A DNA stretch of 64,000 nt from Trichuris trichiura. Taxonomy: Eukaryota > Nematoda > Enoplea > Trichinellida > Trichuridae. The first letter of the stretch is position 1, and each line of letters begins with the position of its first letter. The notes under the pieces are model-generated. The model worked only from the letters and a program-made list of their open reading frames with translations, did not search any database and was not told where the DNA came from. Below are positions 49,660 to 60,273 of the stretch, piece after piece. The position numbers were made by a program, and so were the translations under genes. Location: positions 930,001-994,000 of the forward strand of contig JBAJFE010000037.1 of NCBI GenBank assembly GCA_037903355.1. Reading direction: 5' to 3'.

Positions 49660-50269
49660 ATGAGTTCGACGTCGAAATTGGTAGTGGCTGCAGGCGTAGG
49701 GATGGCAGGACTTCTGTTCATATGCTATTGCATTTATTTCGACCGGAAGCGTCGGAGCCATCCCGATTTCAAAGAAAAGCTGCGAAAGAGTGCGTAGACT
49801 TGGTTCGACTTTGTTTCTTGTTCGTAATTTTTTGTTCCAGAGCGTGCTTTGGAAAGAAAAAAGTGGGAAGACGCTAAGAAGATTACTTTCCCTTTCCCGC
49901 CAACTATGGAGTCGGTGAATCGTTTCTTCATGAAACAGATTGCGTCAAGCGACGAGCTATACAACTACGGTAGGGTTCGTTTGTGATCGCTTTACAGAAA
50001 TTCACTCGGAAATGTTTCCTTTCGTAGGCGATGTTGATGGAGCGGCTCGATGTCTCGCCTCAGCACTAGTTGCTTCAGGTCAATCACCGGAGTGCCTCAA
50101 TTTTCTTCGAGGCAATATGCCTCCTGACCTTTTCGTCGCCCTGAAGAAAGTATTTCCGGATATGAAAATTGTATTCAATACCAATCCCAATGCGTCGACT
50201 ATGAACTGCTTCTCTTTAGGAATTCCAGCAAGCGATGGCAGAAATGTCGAAGAAAGTGGAAAAGGGTGA
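49660..50269 (+). CDS. TOMM20: Mitochondrial import receptor subunit TOM20
   Basis: TOM20 is the outer-membrane receptor that recognises presequences of imported mitochondrial proteins. Three exons join in phase: 49660-49789, 49841-49969 and 50028-50269, giving 166 residues (human 145). The N-terminal anchor (about residues 6-25, VVAAGVGMAGLLFICYC) is followed by the family signature IYFDRKRRSHPDFKEKLRK, a charged linker and the TPR-like receptor domain with DGAARCLASALVASGQ, and MPPDLFVALKKVFPD. A C-terminal tail of about 30 residues is longer and more Asn/Ser-rich than in vertebrates. The stop overlaps a GTGAGT at 50266-50271; a further exon is possible but not needed. It converges on the BPI-like gene with 91 bases between stops. 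Confidence 0.93.
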
Positions 50270-50360
50270 GTTCGTTTTGACAGACGAACAGTACGACTGA
50301 TTAATATGGAAAGAAATGAATAGTTGTTTGTTTTATTCGCACGAACAATGAGTAAAAGAG

Positions 50361-51908
50361 TTACTGAGTAACAAGTAGACTGCTAAGCTTTGTTGCAACG
50401 CTAATGTGGTCAACGTTGAAGTCTACTCCGATCATTATTGCATTGTCGATCATTTTCACTGTGGCGTTAAAGATCTGAAAGCCGCACAATGATTTTTCTA
50501 AGCTCAATTTTTTTGTCGGTAACATCTTTTCCGCTTTCCCCATCAGCGCCGGCCATATACGTTTGCGCACAATATCTTCCAAGAAATTTTTTGTTGCCTT
50601 TCCAATCACTTTTCTGAGTGTCATCTTCTCAATTTGTATTCTAACTTCGAGCAGTTGCATTTTCAACTCTATTTGTCCGTCGTTCAATGGTAAGTCGACT
50701 AAAACTCGAAGTAAAGACTTGGCGGCCAGCATTGTCCATCTTTTCAGCCAACTGTTGACGCGTACAATCAGTATGGTATTGATTTCAAATACGGAACTAC
50801 CAGGCGATATGATGTATAATGGAGGTTCAGCAAGCGAAAAATGTATAAACACTTGGCATGACCAACAAAGTAGCGCTGAGGGCAGTCGCAACTGCGGTGG
50901 TAAACGCTTACTATCAAGCTGTATCTCCAATGTTGCCACATCGTGCTGGTAGATATGATGCAAAGCAGCGTTGACAGCATTTTCATTAATGTATACAGTA
51001 AGCATATTGCTGTAAGGCATTATCGAAATTGGTTGCGGAACCAGAGGACTTATTCTATCCGAATAAGTTACGTCAAAACGCAGCGGCCAAAGAATATCGC
51101 TTGTACGAAATTGGACATGTTCATCCAAAATGCCCAGTTGAAAGTTCATGGGAACCTTTTGCGCAGCTTTCACCGAAGTGCTCACGTTCGGGAAGGTTAC
51201 GTTTCCACACATCGTTTGTAGCGCCTCTTTTGGCGTGATCAACCTAAAAATCGAATTACCATTACTTACAGTAATTCAAAAATACCCTTCTCACACGGCG
51301 GCGTTCCAAAATTCAGCGGTGAAGTTTTCGATGGCAGGGCAGAGCAGCGATCCTATATTAGCCGTCAAGAAAGCCTCCATTGTGAAACGAGCTGAATTAA
51401 GCACTGATCCTGACCAACTGTTATCCCTGAAAACGACCTTCGCGTCGCGCAACTTTGCTTGGCAAAATGTTATGGTCAAATTGGCCCCAAAGAGAAGATT
51501 TAATTCGAAGCCAATAGCAAGAACACGAGCAACTCCATTGCTGACCAGTAAGCCCATATCCAAGGAATACGCAGCTGTCACTTCGGCTCTGCCAATATTT
51601 AGAGTAACATCTAATCCAACTTTTTCCTCTGCCGCGTTCAGGTGAACTTCCGCTTGTTGCAGGCGCCGTACGTGAGCAGCAGTAAGATTCACTTGGTCCG
51701 TATAAACATCTGGCAACGTAACGTTGCTGACGACTACCATTAAAACATTGGACAACAAAGTTGCCGCTTCGTCAAGGGCTGATTGTGAAGTCTGAACGAT
51801 CAGATTAGCGGGTAAATGTGTACTCTTGTTTTGTATCTCTAATGTTCCCTCCTTCTGTGTTGCGGCCGAGAAGGCGATAAGAAAGTATGCAGCACAAAGT
51901 TTTAACAT
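50361..51908 (-). CDS. BPI/LBP/CETP-family lipid-binding protein
   Basis: Proteins of this family are secreted, boomerang-shaped, and bind lipopolysaccharide or phospholipids in two pockets. Two exons, 51295-51908 and 50361-51243, join in phase over a 51-base intron, giving 498 residues, the usual family length. The signal peptide MLKLCAAYFLIAFSAAT begins at the ATG at 51908; the in-frame ATG at 52037 would put 43 unrelated residues before it. The fold is suggested by alternating amphipathic strands, two predicted halves, a helix rich in RKVIGKATKNFLEDIV and ending KIWPALMGK-like RIWPALMGKAEK, and central YIISPGSSVFEINT strands. The sequence is divergent, so it cannot be assigned to a vertebrate subtype. 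A role in lipid transport or defence at an epithelial surface is inference. Confidence 0.72.
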
Positions 51909-52118
51909 TGCTAGACGTTTCCTTGGTTGCAGCGGCGAAGTACTAAGGTGACACTTAGTATGACTTCGAAGCAGCGCAACTGACTCTTTACTGACAAATA
52001 GCGTTGCATGAAAATCGAAAGATTTATTACGATTCACTCAGCCAGGAAAGAGATGAAATTACAATGTGTTATTAGCCCATGCGATGAGTTGTACAGACGC
52101 ATTATTTCACTTTAAGCT

Positions 52119-53003
52119 TTATTTATTTCTTGGGTTCAATTGCGTCATTCGACAGGCGAGCTTTTCATCTACAAACATCATACCGCCCGAGTTGTTAAAC
52201 TCACTGCAATAATTAGGTGCGCTAAAAATTGTGACGAGCCTGTTGTCAGCGAAAAATTCGTAACCATCGCCGACCACTTGATGAGCGCGGGCAACCATAT
52301 CAATGTCCAACTTCTTACAGAAGCTAGTTACCACGTCAGCGCCAAAAGTGAAACTGGCACCTCGTGCACTTGGCATCCAGCCTTTGTTTCGTTTGTCCGG
52401 ATCAGCCCAAAGAAGATCGCACAGAAGGCCATCGTTTGGAATTTGTACTGGGCGCGAAATGGAGCGCAATTGTTCCAAACTACTTAGCTGCGGCGACAGA
52501 CCTCCATGCATACATAGAATACGTTTAGATACCAAAGCAGCAACAGGTAAGCAATCAAACGCTTCTTGGAAATGTAGGTACAGTTTGATACTGTACCTGT
52601 GGCTACATTCTTCAAAGAAACCGTATACCCGGTTTATCGGCATGCATTCATGATTTCCCCGCAGGATATAAAAGTCCCCTGGGTATATCGATTTGAAAAG
52701 AAACATAAGGGAAATTACTTCAATACTATGCCTTCCGCGATCAACGTAGTCACCCAAGAATAAATAACGACGCTTAGGAGGCCATCCTCCGTGCTCAAAC
52801 AACCGTATAACGTCGTAGAATTGGCCGTGCGTGTCGCCGCAAATCCAAACCGGAGCAGACACTTCGACAAGCGTACAATCGTTGCCCAAAGCGACTATTG
52901 CCTTGTCGATTATTGACCAAATTTCGTCTTCCTTAAGCGCAACATGGCTGTACATCTTTAAAAGGAGATCAAAGGGACTGGCATTGCATCCCTGTGATCC
53001 CAT
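52119..53003 (-). CDS. PP1-like serine/threonine phosphatase, intronless, divergent
   Basis: A 294-residue metal-dependent PPP-family phosphatase. All catalytic motifs are present: GDTHGQ, GDYVDRG, RGNHEC, CMHGGLSP, RAHQVVGDGYEFFA and FSAPNYC. The sequence is nearest PP1 (SAPNYC.EF.N.GGMM) but diverges throughout, for example GDTHGQ where PP1 has GDIHGQ and LLWADPD for LLWSDPD, and it lacks the PP1 C-terminal tail. There is no intron. A second such gene lies at 56762-57658; by eye they share about 60% identity. Nematodes carry many such PP1-like genes, several of them male germline specific, so a sperm role is a reasonable guess only. The BPI-like gene begins 210 bases downstream on the same strand. 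Confidence 0.93.
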   Translation of the reverse strand: MGSQGCNASPFDLLLKMYSHVALKEDEIWSIIDKAIVALGNDCTLVEVSAPVWICGDTHGQFYDVIRLFEHGGWPPKRRYLFLGDYVDRGRHSIEVISLMFLFKSIYPGDFYILRGNHECMPINRVYGFFEECSHRYSIKLYLHFQEAFDCLPVAALVSKRILCMHGGLSPQLSSLEQLRSISRPVQIPNDGLLCDLLWADPDKRNKGWMPSARGASFTFGADVVTSFCKKLDIDMVARAHQVVGDGYEFFADNRLVTIFSAPNYCSEFNNSGGMMFVDEKLACRMTQLNPRNK

Positions 53004-53219
53004 GATTACAGTCCAAGCAAATGAAGACTACATGGTAATGCAGATTTTATTAGCGCATAGGAAATACGGGCCAGAGAGTTTAAACAGGAAGTATGCTCTC
53101 GCGTAAGGTACGTTAAACTAAACGATAGCGAAAATAATCTATTCTTCAGCAAAACGCTTCTTCAACCACACATCGCAGCGTTGATTCCAAACCTTCTGAA
53201 AGCGTACTCATTTTACCCA

Positions 53220-53438
53220 TCAGAAGTTTAAGCCGAAAGTATTCACCTGCGGAAAATGTTTATCCAGTTGTTGTCCATAACATTTTCTTAATGACTCTAT
53301 GAATGCGTCTATAGCGGCAACATCGCCGTCATCCAGCATCGATTCTGGTTCGCTCATTGATTTCTCTTCAGTGGCAGTTGTGTCGTCTCTATTTTTCTTC
53401 GACCGCAACATTTTACCGTTTTGCACATTCATTTTCAT
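53220..53438 (-). CDS. Small hypothetical protein (72 aa)
   Basis: The frame starts at an ATG at 53438 and reads a basic N-terminus (KMLRSKKNRDD), an acidic middle (EPESMLDDGDVAAIDAF) and a helical end (FIESLRKCYGQQLDKHFPQ). Composition looks like coding sequence and the stop at 53220 is 216 bases before the PP1-like gene start on the same strand. No family is recognised, and upstream exons may exist near 53500-53690, where a basic frame (53493-53690) is present. It could be a chance frame. Confidence 0.35.
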   Translation of the reverse strand: MKMNVQNGKMLRSKKNRDDTTATEEKSMSEPESMLDDGDVAAIDAFIESLRKCYGQQLDKHFPQVNTFGLNF

Positions 53439-54302
53439 TTTTTACACGAAAACTAATACAAGTTCACGCAGTGTTACTGTATTTAAAAGTAATCAAGTAA
53501 GAATTCTCGACTTGTACTTTTTATCGTAAGAATAATGCGATGCTGCTTGAGCTACAGCTGTTAAAATGTTTTGAATAACATAAAATAACCAGTAGACTTG
53601 AAGGTTAAATTCAACTTTAAACTTTATTTTTCTTTTTCTGCAGGTCAATAAACCCTTCTTTTCCATGCATTTTGTGCGCATTCGTTCCATTGACGCTGAT
53701 CGAATAAGTTTATTCTTTTACAAACTGCTTCTCGACCTTTTTCTGCCGGATTTTTTCCTCACTGAATCGCCCTTTTGGTCGTCATAGCTACGCACGCATA
53801 TGCGGTAAATCTGTACGCAGATGCGTACGTGGGCTTAAGCTCAGTTGAAAAAAAGATAAGCAGCGGGTAGATAAACATGACTGGACAAGTGAAGTTGAAG
53901 TTCCTCCAGTTATTATTGGAATTTTTAAAAATAGAACCTGCTTGCCGTTAGCAGAATACTGTAGGTTTAAAAAACAGTCCCGATTTTGTAAAAGCAGCGC
54001 AGGGCACGTTTGAAGAAAAAAATATTGAAACGACGGTAAGTTTAGCGCCCACACGGAAGAAGACATTATCGATTCTGCCCTATTGTTCAGTTAACAGAGC
54101 TCACAAACATTTTCCGTTTCCTTGAGCGACACATTTTAATCTGAGAGTTAAACAGTTTCATTGCTTTAAAAAAATATGTATAGTGTTTCTGGACGACGCA
54201 GAATGGCACCTGCGTGAATGATGCACACGTTTTTATCACCGCTTAAACGTTTGTAAGCAACGGTGAGAGAATGTTGAATGCTTCGAAGAGATTGGATGAA
54301 TT
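53439..54302. other. Intergenic, no firm gene
   Basis: It lies between the small hypothetical frame and the 3' end of PRPF31. Frames at 53493-53690 and 53788-54066 (minus) are not supported by family or splice evidence. Confidence 0.4.
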
Positions 54303-55877
54303 TTACTTCGTTTCAGACGAGCGGACTCCGGGTAATGGCGTCTGAACTTTGATGAACTTTGTATCTTCCGCAAAATACTTTGCATTCGGTTCCATCATCT
54401 GTTTTCTCTCCGTTTCGGCAGCTTGAGGATTAACAATTTCTAAACCTTGCACTGGCGTAAAGGTAACCGTTGAAACAGTGCCGGCAAGTTGTTTTCGCAC
54501 CGATGTAGCGCCACCAAAGGCGCCCTGCTGTTTTTGCAGATTCTTTTGAAGCGCTTTGCTCATGCGGACACGGGTCTTTTGGTCGATTTGTGGCGTGCGC
54601 AAGCGACCGCCGGGTCCACCACTTTTGATTTGGCCAAGCGTAAAGCTCATATCTTCTTGGAGTACGTCCTCTTCCAGTTCGCCGAAATTCATACGGTTCG
54701 CTTTACGACGAAGCTCCGTTAGGCCAAGACGTTCTTTCATTTTTCGAACCCGCCTTCCGCCACGTTTTTTGCTTGCTTGATCCAACGGTTTTGGAAGGGG
54801 TTTTATCTGAAAGGAGAGCAATCATTTTATCGATTGAACCGAAAAGCACAACAAATGTACCTGTTTTTTTGGAGGTGGTTCCTGCCATTTGTCAAACTTT
54901 GTTCTAATTTCTTCGGCCAATTGTCGACCAACCGAACTGTCAGCATATGCATGAATAGCGTCGACTCGAGCAGCTAAGGTGCATTTTGCGGCGACCAATC
55001 TGGCTCCACGTCGTCTCAAATCCGGCGGCAACATTTGAACCAACGATGTATAATAAACGTAACCAGTATGAGGTAAAATTGTTGTAGTGCTAAATCCGCT
55101 CAGAGCGCGCTTGTGTGCTCCCAAAACGAGCAAATTGCATGCAGGGATTTTGCTAAGTTGCGTGATTCCTCCGGCGGTACCCATTAGTTTTGCCGCAATT
55201 TCTGGACCAACAACATAAGACAAATTTGGAGCAATGTAAGCCATTCGTGCTTCAACGAATTCGTAGATTCGTCCTTTCGCCTTATTCAATTCTAAAGTCA
55301 TATCGCACGCTTCCATAACGTGATCCAACTCTTCGGCCGTTAATAATTCACCCTGAGTAGTTGCTGCTGTAACACTGATGACAATAACTGTTGCCGGAAG
55401 AAGAATACTTTGCATATGTTCATTGTTCTTCGCCTTTTCCAGAATATCGTTTCCCAGTTCCTTCACGCAAGCAACGTATTCCAAAGGCATTGGAACAAGA
55501 GATTCCAATTCCGGAAAACGCTTCGAATACTTATCACGAACGAACTTGTGCACAACGATGATTTCATTGTCGATATCAGCGGCTAAAGAATTCGCTTCAA
55601 CAATCAATCTGTATTCGGGATCTGACTCTACCGGTCCCATCATATCCATAGCGTTTCTTGGATTTTCATAATGCGCTTCAATGGCGTTTAGTATTGTTTT
55701 GAAACGTTCGTCATTCAATAAATGAGCCACTGCAGTCACTCGGTCGTAGGTTACCATTCGAGTTGCCGTTGAAGCGCCAATGCCATTGACAGCGTGGAAA
55801 TCGTCGGAAATTTCCATGGCCAAATCGGCAGGCTCCTCATCCTCCAAGTCAGCCAGAAGTTCATCGGCCAAAGACAT
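54303..55877 (-). CDS. PRPF31: U4/U6 snRNP splicing factor PRP31
   Basis: PRP31 binds the U4 snRNA-15.5K complex through its Nop domain and tethers U4/U6 to U5 in the tri-snRNP. Two exons, 54861-55877 and 54303-54806, join in phase over a 54-base intron, giving 506 residues (human 499). The order is an acidic N-terminus (MSLADELLADLEDEE), the NOSIC and Nop region with MPLEYVACVKELGNDI, ARMAYIAPNLSYVVG, KLMGTAGGITQLSKIPACN and LVLGAHKRALSGFS, a HTGYVYYTSLVQ block, and the C-terminal domain with KKRGGRRVRKMKERLGLTE and MSFTLGQI. The intron is readable in frame, so the unspliced sequence stays open. It is flanked on both sides, same strand, by the two PP1-like genes. Confidence 0.97.
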
Positions 55878-56761
55878 TGCCTACGGCAGTTACAATCTGA
55901 AAACTGTTTATCAACAAACGCTTGACATATTGCTTCAATGTACCAAAGTTGTCGAAACAATTTACTTTAACGAAAACTTTACAAACGTTTAAAGGAACAC
56001 TTCAATTTACGGAAAAGAATAAGTATGCGTTGAAGAAACGTTTGCTCACCGCGTAACAAATGCAAAGCAACTTTTGGGTAGGCTACAAAACATTAACGAT
56101 GCGCAGGTTAATATACTGTAACTGTTTTAGCGTCGGCCAGATGAACTGTTGGTTCGACTTTTCGGTATATCGGCCAGTCGTCGTATTCGAAGACGTTGGT
56201 AAGTGCGGTTAGTCAACTTTTTTTAAAAAAGTTGTAGTTTAAAGAAGCCGAACTTGATTCTAAGGTGTTTTCGCTCACTTCGGTTTGTCTGCGCGCGTAG
56301 AACTTTTGTCAAACGCAAGCTAGCGTGAACGTTTTGCGCTTTCGGTAGGAGCAATGCTATTCTTACATATACGTGCTATTCTGTGCTCAATTTTGCCGCA
56401 GTCTTTAAATTCGACAACTTTGTCTTCCTCGGCGCCTCTTCGAAATTGCGTTTCAGTTATTCAAGACAATCTCTGCTTGGCTTGAGCGCTTTTCGGTTTT
56501 CCATTGACGTTAGGATAAATTTCAAGTTGCTATTTAAATCTCTACATTTGATTTCTTTGCTCGGCACTATATGCAAATGCGAAGTATGCTCTTTCTGGAG
56601 TTTTTTGTTACTCCGCTAAAATTTTGTAACGATTAAGTCATTTTCAAGTTCCCGATGCCGAAGGGCATTGCAATGACCTTAATAGGCTTGTAAATTGCTG
56701 AAGTGATCTAGTTTATTCGGTCGGTGAAATAAATAATGACAGTCAACTGACGAAATGGCGA
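55878..56761. other. Intergenic, PRPF31 promoter side
   Basis: No gene supported. The plus frame 56383-56619 is Phe/Leu-rich without domain features. It separates PRPF31 from the second PP1-like gene. Confidence 0.4.
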
Positions 56762-57658
56762 CTATGGATTACGCGGGGCAAGTTGGCTCATGGTGCAATG
56801 CAAGGATGAATCAACTTGCATAATACCGGCGCTGTTGGAAAATTCGTTGCAATAATTTGGCGCGCTGAAAATGGTTACCAATTGATGGTTGGCAAAGAAC
56901 TCGTATCCTTTGTCGACTACTTGATGAGCTCGGGCGATTAAATCAATGTCCATACGCCGACAAAAGCTTTCCACCACATCAGCTCCAAATACGTATCCGG
57001 CTCCCCGTTCGCTTGGCTTCCATCCTTTAATACGACGTTGCGGATCGGCCCAAAGTAGGTCGCACAAAAGACCTTCTTCTGGAATTGGTATTGGTCGTGT
57101 ACATACTCGGATCTGATTGAAATTTGCCAAACTAGGCGAAAGACCGCCATGCATGCAGAAGATGCGGTTATTAACCAGTGCTGCCACTGGAAGACAATCG
57201 AACATGTGCTGGAAATGCAAATAAAGCCGAAGGCTATAACGGGAAACACATTCGTCGTAAAAACCATAAACTCGGTTGATAGACATGCACTCGTGGTTGC
57301 CTCTTAGAATGAAGAAGTCATTTGGATAGAGCACCTTGTAAACAAGCATCATCAGTATAACTTCAATGCTATGACATCCTCGGTCGACATAATCTCCTAA
57401 GAATAAGTAGCGAGTTCGTGGAGGCCATCCTGTGGCGTCGAAGAGTCTTAAAAGGTCATAGTATTGTCCGTGAGTGTCCCCGCATATGCAAATAGGTGCA
57501 CAAATTTCCGTTAGTGTTTCGTCTTGAAGTAGAATTTCCACAGCGTAGTCTATGGTTTTCCAAATTTCTTCTTCATCTATTTTAATGTGATAAAACATTT
57601 TTTCCAAAAGTTTAGCCGCAAAATCCTCTTCTTTGCGAGACGAACTTAGCGAACTCAT
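56762..57658 (-). CDS. PP1-like serine/threonine phosphatase, intronless, second copy
   Basis: A 298-residue PPP-family phosphatase with GDTHGQ, GDYVDRG, RGNHEC, FCMHGGLSP, RAHQVVDKGYEFFA and FSAPNYC intact, so it is expected to be active. It starts at an ATG at 57658 with a short Ser-rich leader (MSSLSSSRKEED) and ends soon after the last catalytic strand (QLAPRNP), without the PP1 C-terminal tail. It shares the GDTHGQ and LLWADP variants with the copy at 52119-53003, so the two are closer to each other than to canonical PP1. Absence of introns in both suggests retroposition followed by local duplication. Confidence 0.94.
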   Translation of the reverse strand: MSSLSSSRKEEDFAAKLLEKMFYHIKIDEEEIWKTIDYAVEILLQDETLTEICAPICICGDTHGQYYDLLRLFDATGWPPRTRYLFLGDYVDRGCHSIEVILMMLVYKVLYPNDFFILRGNHECMSINRVYGFYDECVSRYSLRLYLHFQHMFDCLPVAALVNNRIFCMHGGLSPSLANFNQIRVCTRPIPIPEEGLLCDLLWADPQRRIKGWKPSERGAGYVFGADVVESFCRRMDIDLIARAHQVVDKGYEFFANHQLVTIFSAPNYCNEFSNSAGIMQVDSSLHCTMSQLAPRNP

Positions 57659-59114
57659 TTTCCTATTGACACTTTCTTACGTAAAGCTTGCGAAATGGCT
57701 TTTGTTGTTTAACTTTGTCAAGTTTGGCTATTTGAACTTTAAAGTATACTTAAAACTAAAGGTACTGCTCTCGGCATGCGCTCCGCCACTATACTTACAG
57801 GCAGGAAACATTTGTACAGCTGCTCTGGTGAAATCCGCGACGGTTATTTCTTCAAAGAAAGAAAGAAACGTTTTTGGACTCGTCCTAAAGTGAAGTTTAT
57901 TCGTTCGATCAAACTGAAGTCAACTTTCGCATTGTTTTTAAAGTATTTACATATCCAATCTTTGTATTGAATTTTTATTAATCCGTACATGGTATCCATA
58001 GTGGGCTGGACTGGAGGTGTCACACAATTTGGCGTTTTGGTTAACGATCGGCTGTGCACTCTGAAAATTCGTTATTTTACCAGAAAATAGATTGCTTGAA
58101 TTGTTGACACGAAGCTCTCGCAGTTGCTTAACATGAACACAGCTATTTAGCTATTTGCATTTAAAACTGGCTTCTGCTTTCGTGACTTTTTTCTCTTCAA
58201 ATATTCCCCTAATATGACATCGGCCACTTGCTGAACTTGATGAGTGACAAGTTTTTGAATTTATGCCATTTAGCTATCAGCTAGCAATGTACAGATCTTT
58301 TCCTCTGTTTCGTAATGCATAAGTTAGAAATGAGGATAAGTCTTCATGCTTCTAACAGTTGGCACGTAGCTTTTAGGAAAAGGCTAAGGCGCCTTCGTCC
58401 TGGCAAAGTCACAGGTGGAATAGAAGTAATTTTCGCGCTTTAAACGCCAACTCTATTATGGATCATTCGTTTAGGGAGTCCATTTCAGCATTATTATGTA
58501 TACTTCTATTTTCGTTGTCCTCGCAACATGCCACATTCTTTTCCTCTGCGGTAACGGTTTACATTTCTAACGGCACTAATAAATGCGTAATGAAATTACG
58601 TGAGGTTCCTGTTTAACTTTATTCAACCGATATCGTTAATGGCTCCTCTTTGTTGTCACGTGATATCTTGTATCTTAGTCAAAATATGTTTGCTTTAATG
58701 AACACCTTTGTCATCGATTCTACTTGCATTAATTGCGCGGTTTGCTTTCAAATTCAGTTTTCTTAGCGAAGAAGGGACGCAGATACTTCTAAGTGGTATA
58801 GATATTAGTTTTCATTATTTCAATAGTAAATATTCGTCAAGAAGAATAGAGCGCTCATTAAGAGTCTACGTACGTTCGTTTTGGGTAAATGTGCGGATAA
58901 GAATAGTCATTTGCGCTTTTTTGATTCGACAAACTTGTTTTGTCTCCATTTATTCAAATTTTTTAGTGAGAAGGCGTAGAGATAGTTACGTAGATAAATT
59001 TGTAGCGCGTTGGAAGGAGAGTCCTCAAGCAAAATGCATTTATTTACGTCGCACGTACACCGTCAAAAGCAGAGACAGGGCGCGTTAAGTTTGAATGGAA
59101 AAAGAGTGATTAGA
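57659..59114. other. Intergenic, no gene recognised
   Basis: A plus frame at 58708-59088 (126 codons) is the longest here but is basic, irregular and without motifs or splice partners. I regard it as chance. Confidence 0.4.
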
Positions 59115-59687
59115 TCACTTGCGACTGCCAACACTTTCTTTAATCTGCTGCTTTAGCTTTCGAATGCTTCTAGTTATACGATGGTGTTTTTTTTCATCTT
59201 TATTATGTGATAGCTTTTGTTGAGGAGAAGGAGTAACCGCTGACTTGTAGGGAACAGCTTGTGGTGGTGGCGTAGATATTTGTCGTGGTCTAAGCCTTGT
59301 AGGAGGTGCAGTGGGTCGTAAGGCTTCCGAACTTAAGACATTGCTATTACGAGCTGAAGGACAACGTAAAGAACCTCGATGATGGAATTCAGTGAGTCGT
59401 GAGGCATCCGAACTTAAGGCGTTGTTACTATGACCTGGTTGATGACGTGAAGAAGCTCCATGATGGGATGCAGTGGGTCGTGAGGCTTCTGAACTGAAGG
59501 CATTCCTACTACGACTGGGAGGACGACGTGAAGGACCTCGGTTTCGGCATGGTAATCGTGGAAGTGGTGTTGGGGATTCGTGTCCATCCTTATGTTTCTT
59601 ACTGCGCGTTTGGACATCTGCAGCGCATAGGTTGAATTCAAGCAATAATAGAATAGTGGCAATGAGAATGCGATGAAACTTTGTCAT
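59115..59687 (-). CDS. Secreted basic Ser/Pro-rich protein with 27-residue tandem repeats
   Basis: A single-exon frame of 190 residues starts with a clear signal peptide (KFHRILIATILLLLEFNLCAA, cleavage likely after CAA-D). The mature part is strongly basic and rich in Ser, Pro, Arg and His. Between about residues 61 and 132 a 27-residue unit is repeated two and a half times: units begin NAFSSEASRPTASHH, NALSSDASRLTEFHH and NVLSSEALRPTAPP. The DNA shows the matching 81-base period. The C-terminal 40 residues are Lys-rich and helical (ITRSIRKLKQQIKESVGS). It is not a membrane protein and has no known domain. An extracellular or secretion product is inferred; the function is unknown. Confidence 0.65.
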   Translation of the reverse strand: MTKFHRILIATILLLLEFNLCAADVQTRSKKHKDGHESPTPLPRLPCRNRGPSRRPPSRSRNAFSSEASRPTASHHGASSRHQPGHSNNALSSDASRLTEFHHRGSLRCPSARNSNVLSSEALRPTAPPTRLRPRQISTPPPQAVPYKSAVTPSPQQKLSHNKDEKKHHRITRSIRKLKQQIKESVGSRK

Positions 59688-60181
59688 TTGGGATTTTGTG
59701 CTGCGCTATAGGATTGCCCATTTTTACATTAATTTTTCATTTGCTTTGAGGAGGCGCGTTTGCCTTACCTCTCCTGCTGCCACTCATTTGTTCCTGTTAT
59801 ATTCTCGCATATTATATTTACTTTGGTCACAAATATGTCATTCCCATTCGCTCACAGCAGAAAGTTTCTCGCAGCTAATTGTTACTGCTGTCGTTACGAA
59901 CAGTAAACATGGCGGCTTCAATCGCTGTTACGAGAATGCACCAAAACGTACATTGAATCCTACATCGGAATTATTTCCGCTTTATGTTGATAGGGCGCGC
60001 AACAGCAGCGTCAGTGTCGAAATTTACGCATTTTCAGTTTACATTTACTCTGAGTAATTAGAAATGTTGGCGCTGAAATATTACTATATGCATTTTCGAT
60101 CTGGGTGTCTTTTAACAGAATTTCGTCATTTCATAGTTGATTTTCGGTTTACAGCTTTGGCCTGTTTGATGTATCCGTAAA
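59688..60181. other. Intergenic upstream of the secreted repeat protein
   Basis: It probably contains the promoter of the minus-strand gene at 59115-59687. The plus frame 59698-60057 has no family features. Confidence 0.35.
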
Positions 60182-60273
60182 TAAACTTCAAAATGCCCTA
60201 TTTCCTTAGACCGCAGACGACAGAACAAAAGCAGTTCCAAAGCGTGCGGTCTGCTAGGGCATTTTGAAGTTTA
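60182..60273. repeat. Short foldback element (inverted repeat, ~92 bp)
   Basis: The left arm TAAACTTCAAAATGCCCTA (60182-60200) is the exact reverse complement of 60255-60273. A second pair, AGACCGCA (60208-60215) and TGCGGTCT (60245-60252), nests inside it. The central loop is about 29 bases. The layout is that of a foldback MITE or a transcribed hairpin. No clear target duplication is visible. Confidence 0.7.

Noticed and set aside
58708..59088. 126-codon plus frame
   Set aside because: Basic and irregular composition, no motif, no conservation clue, no splice sites that extend it.
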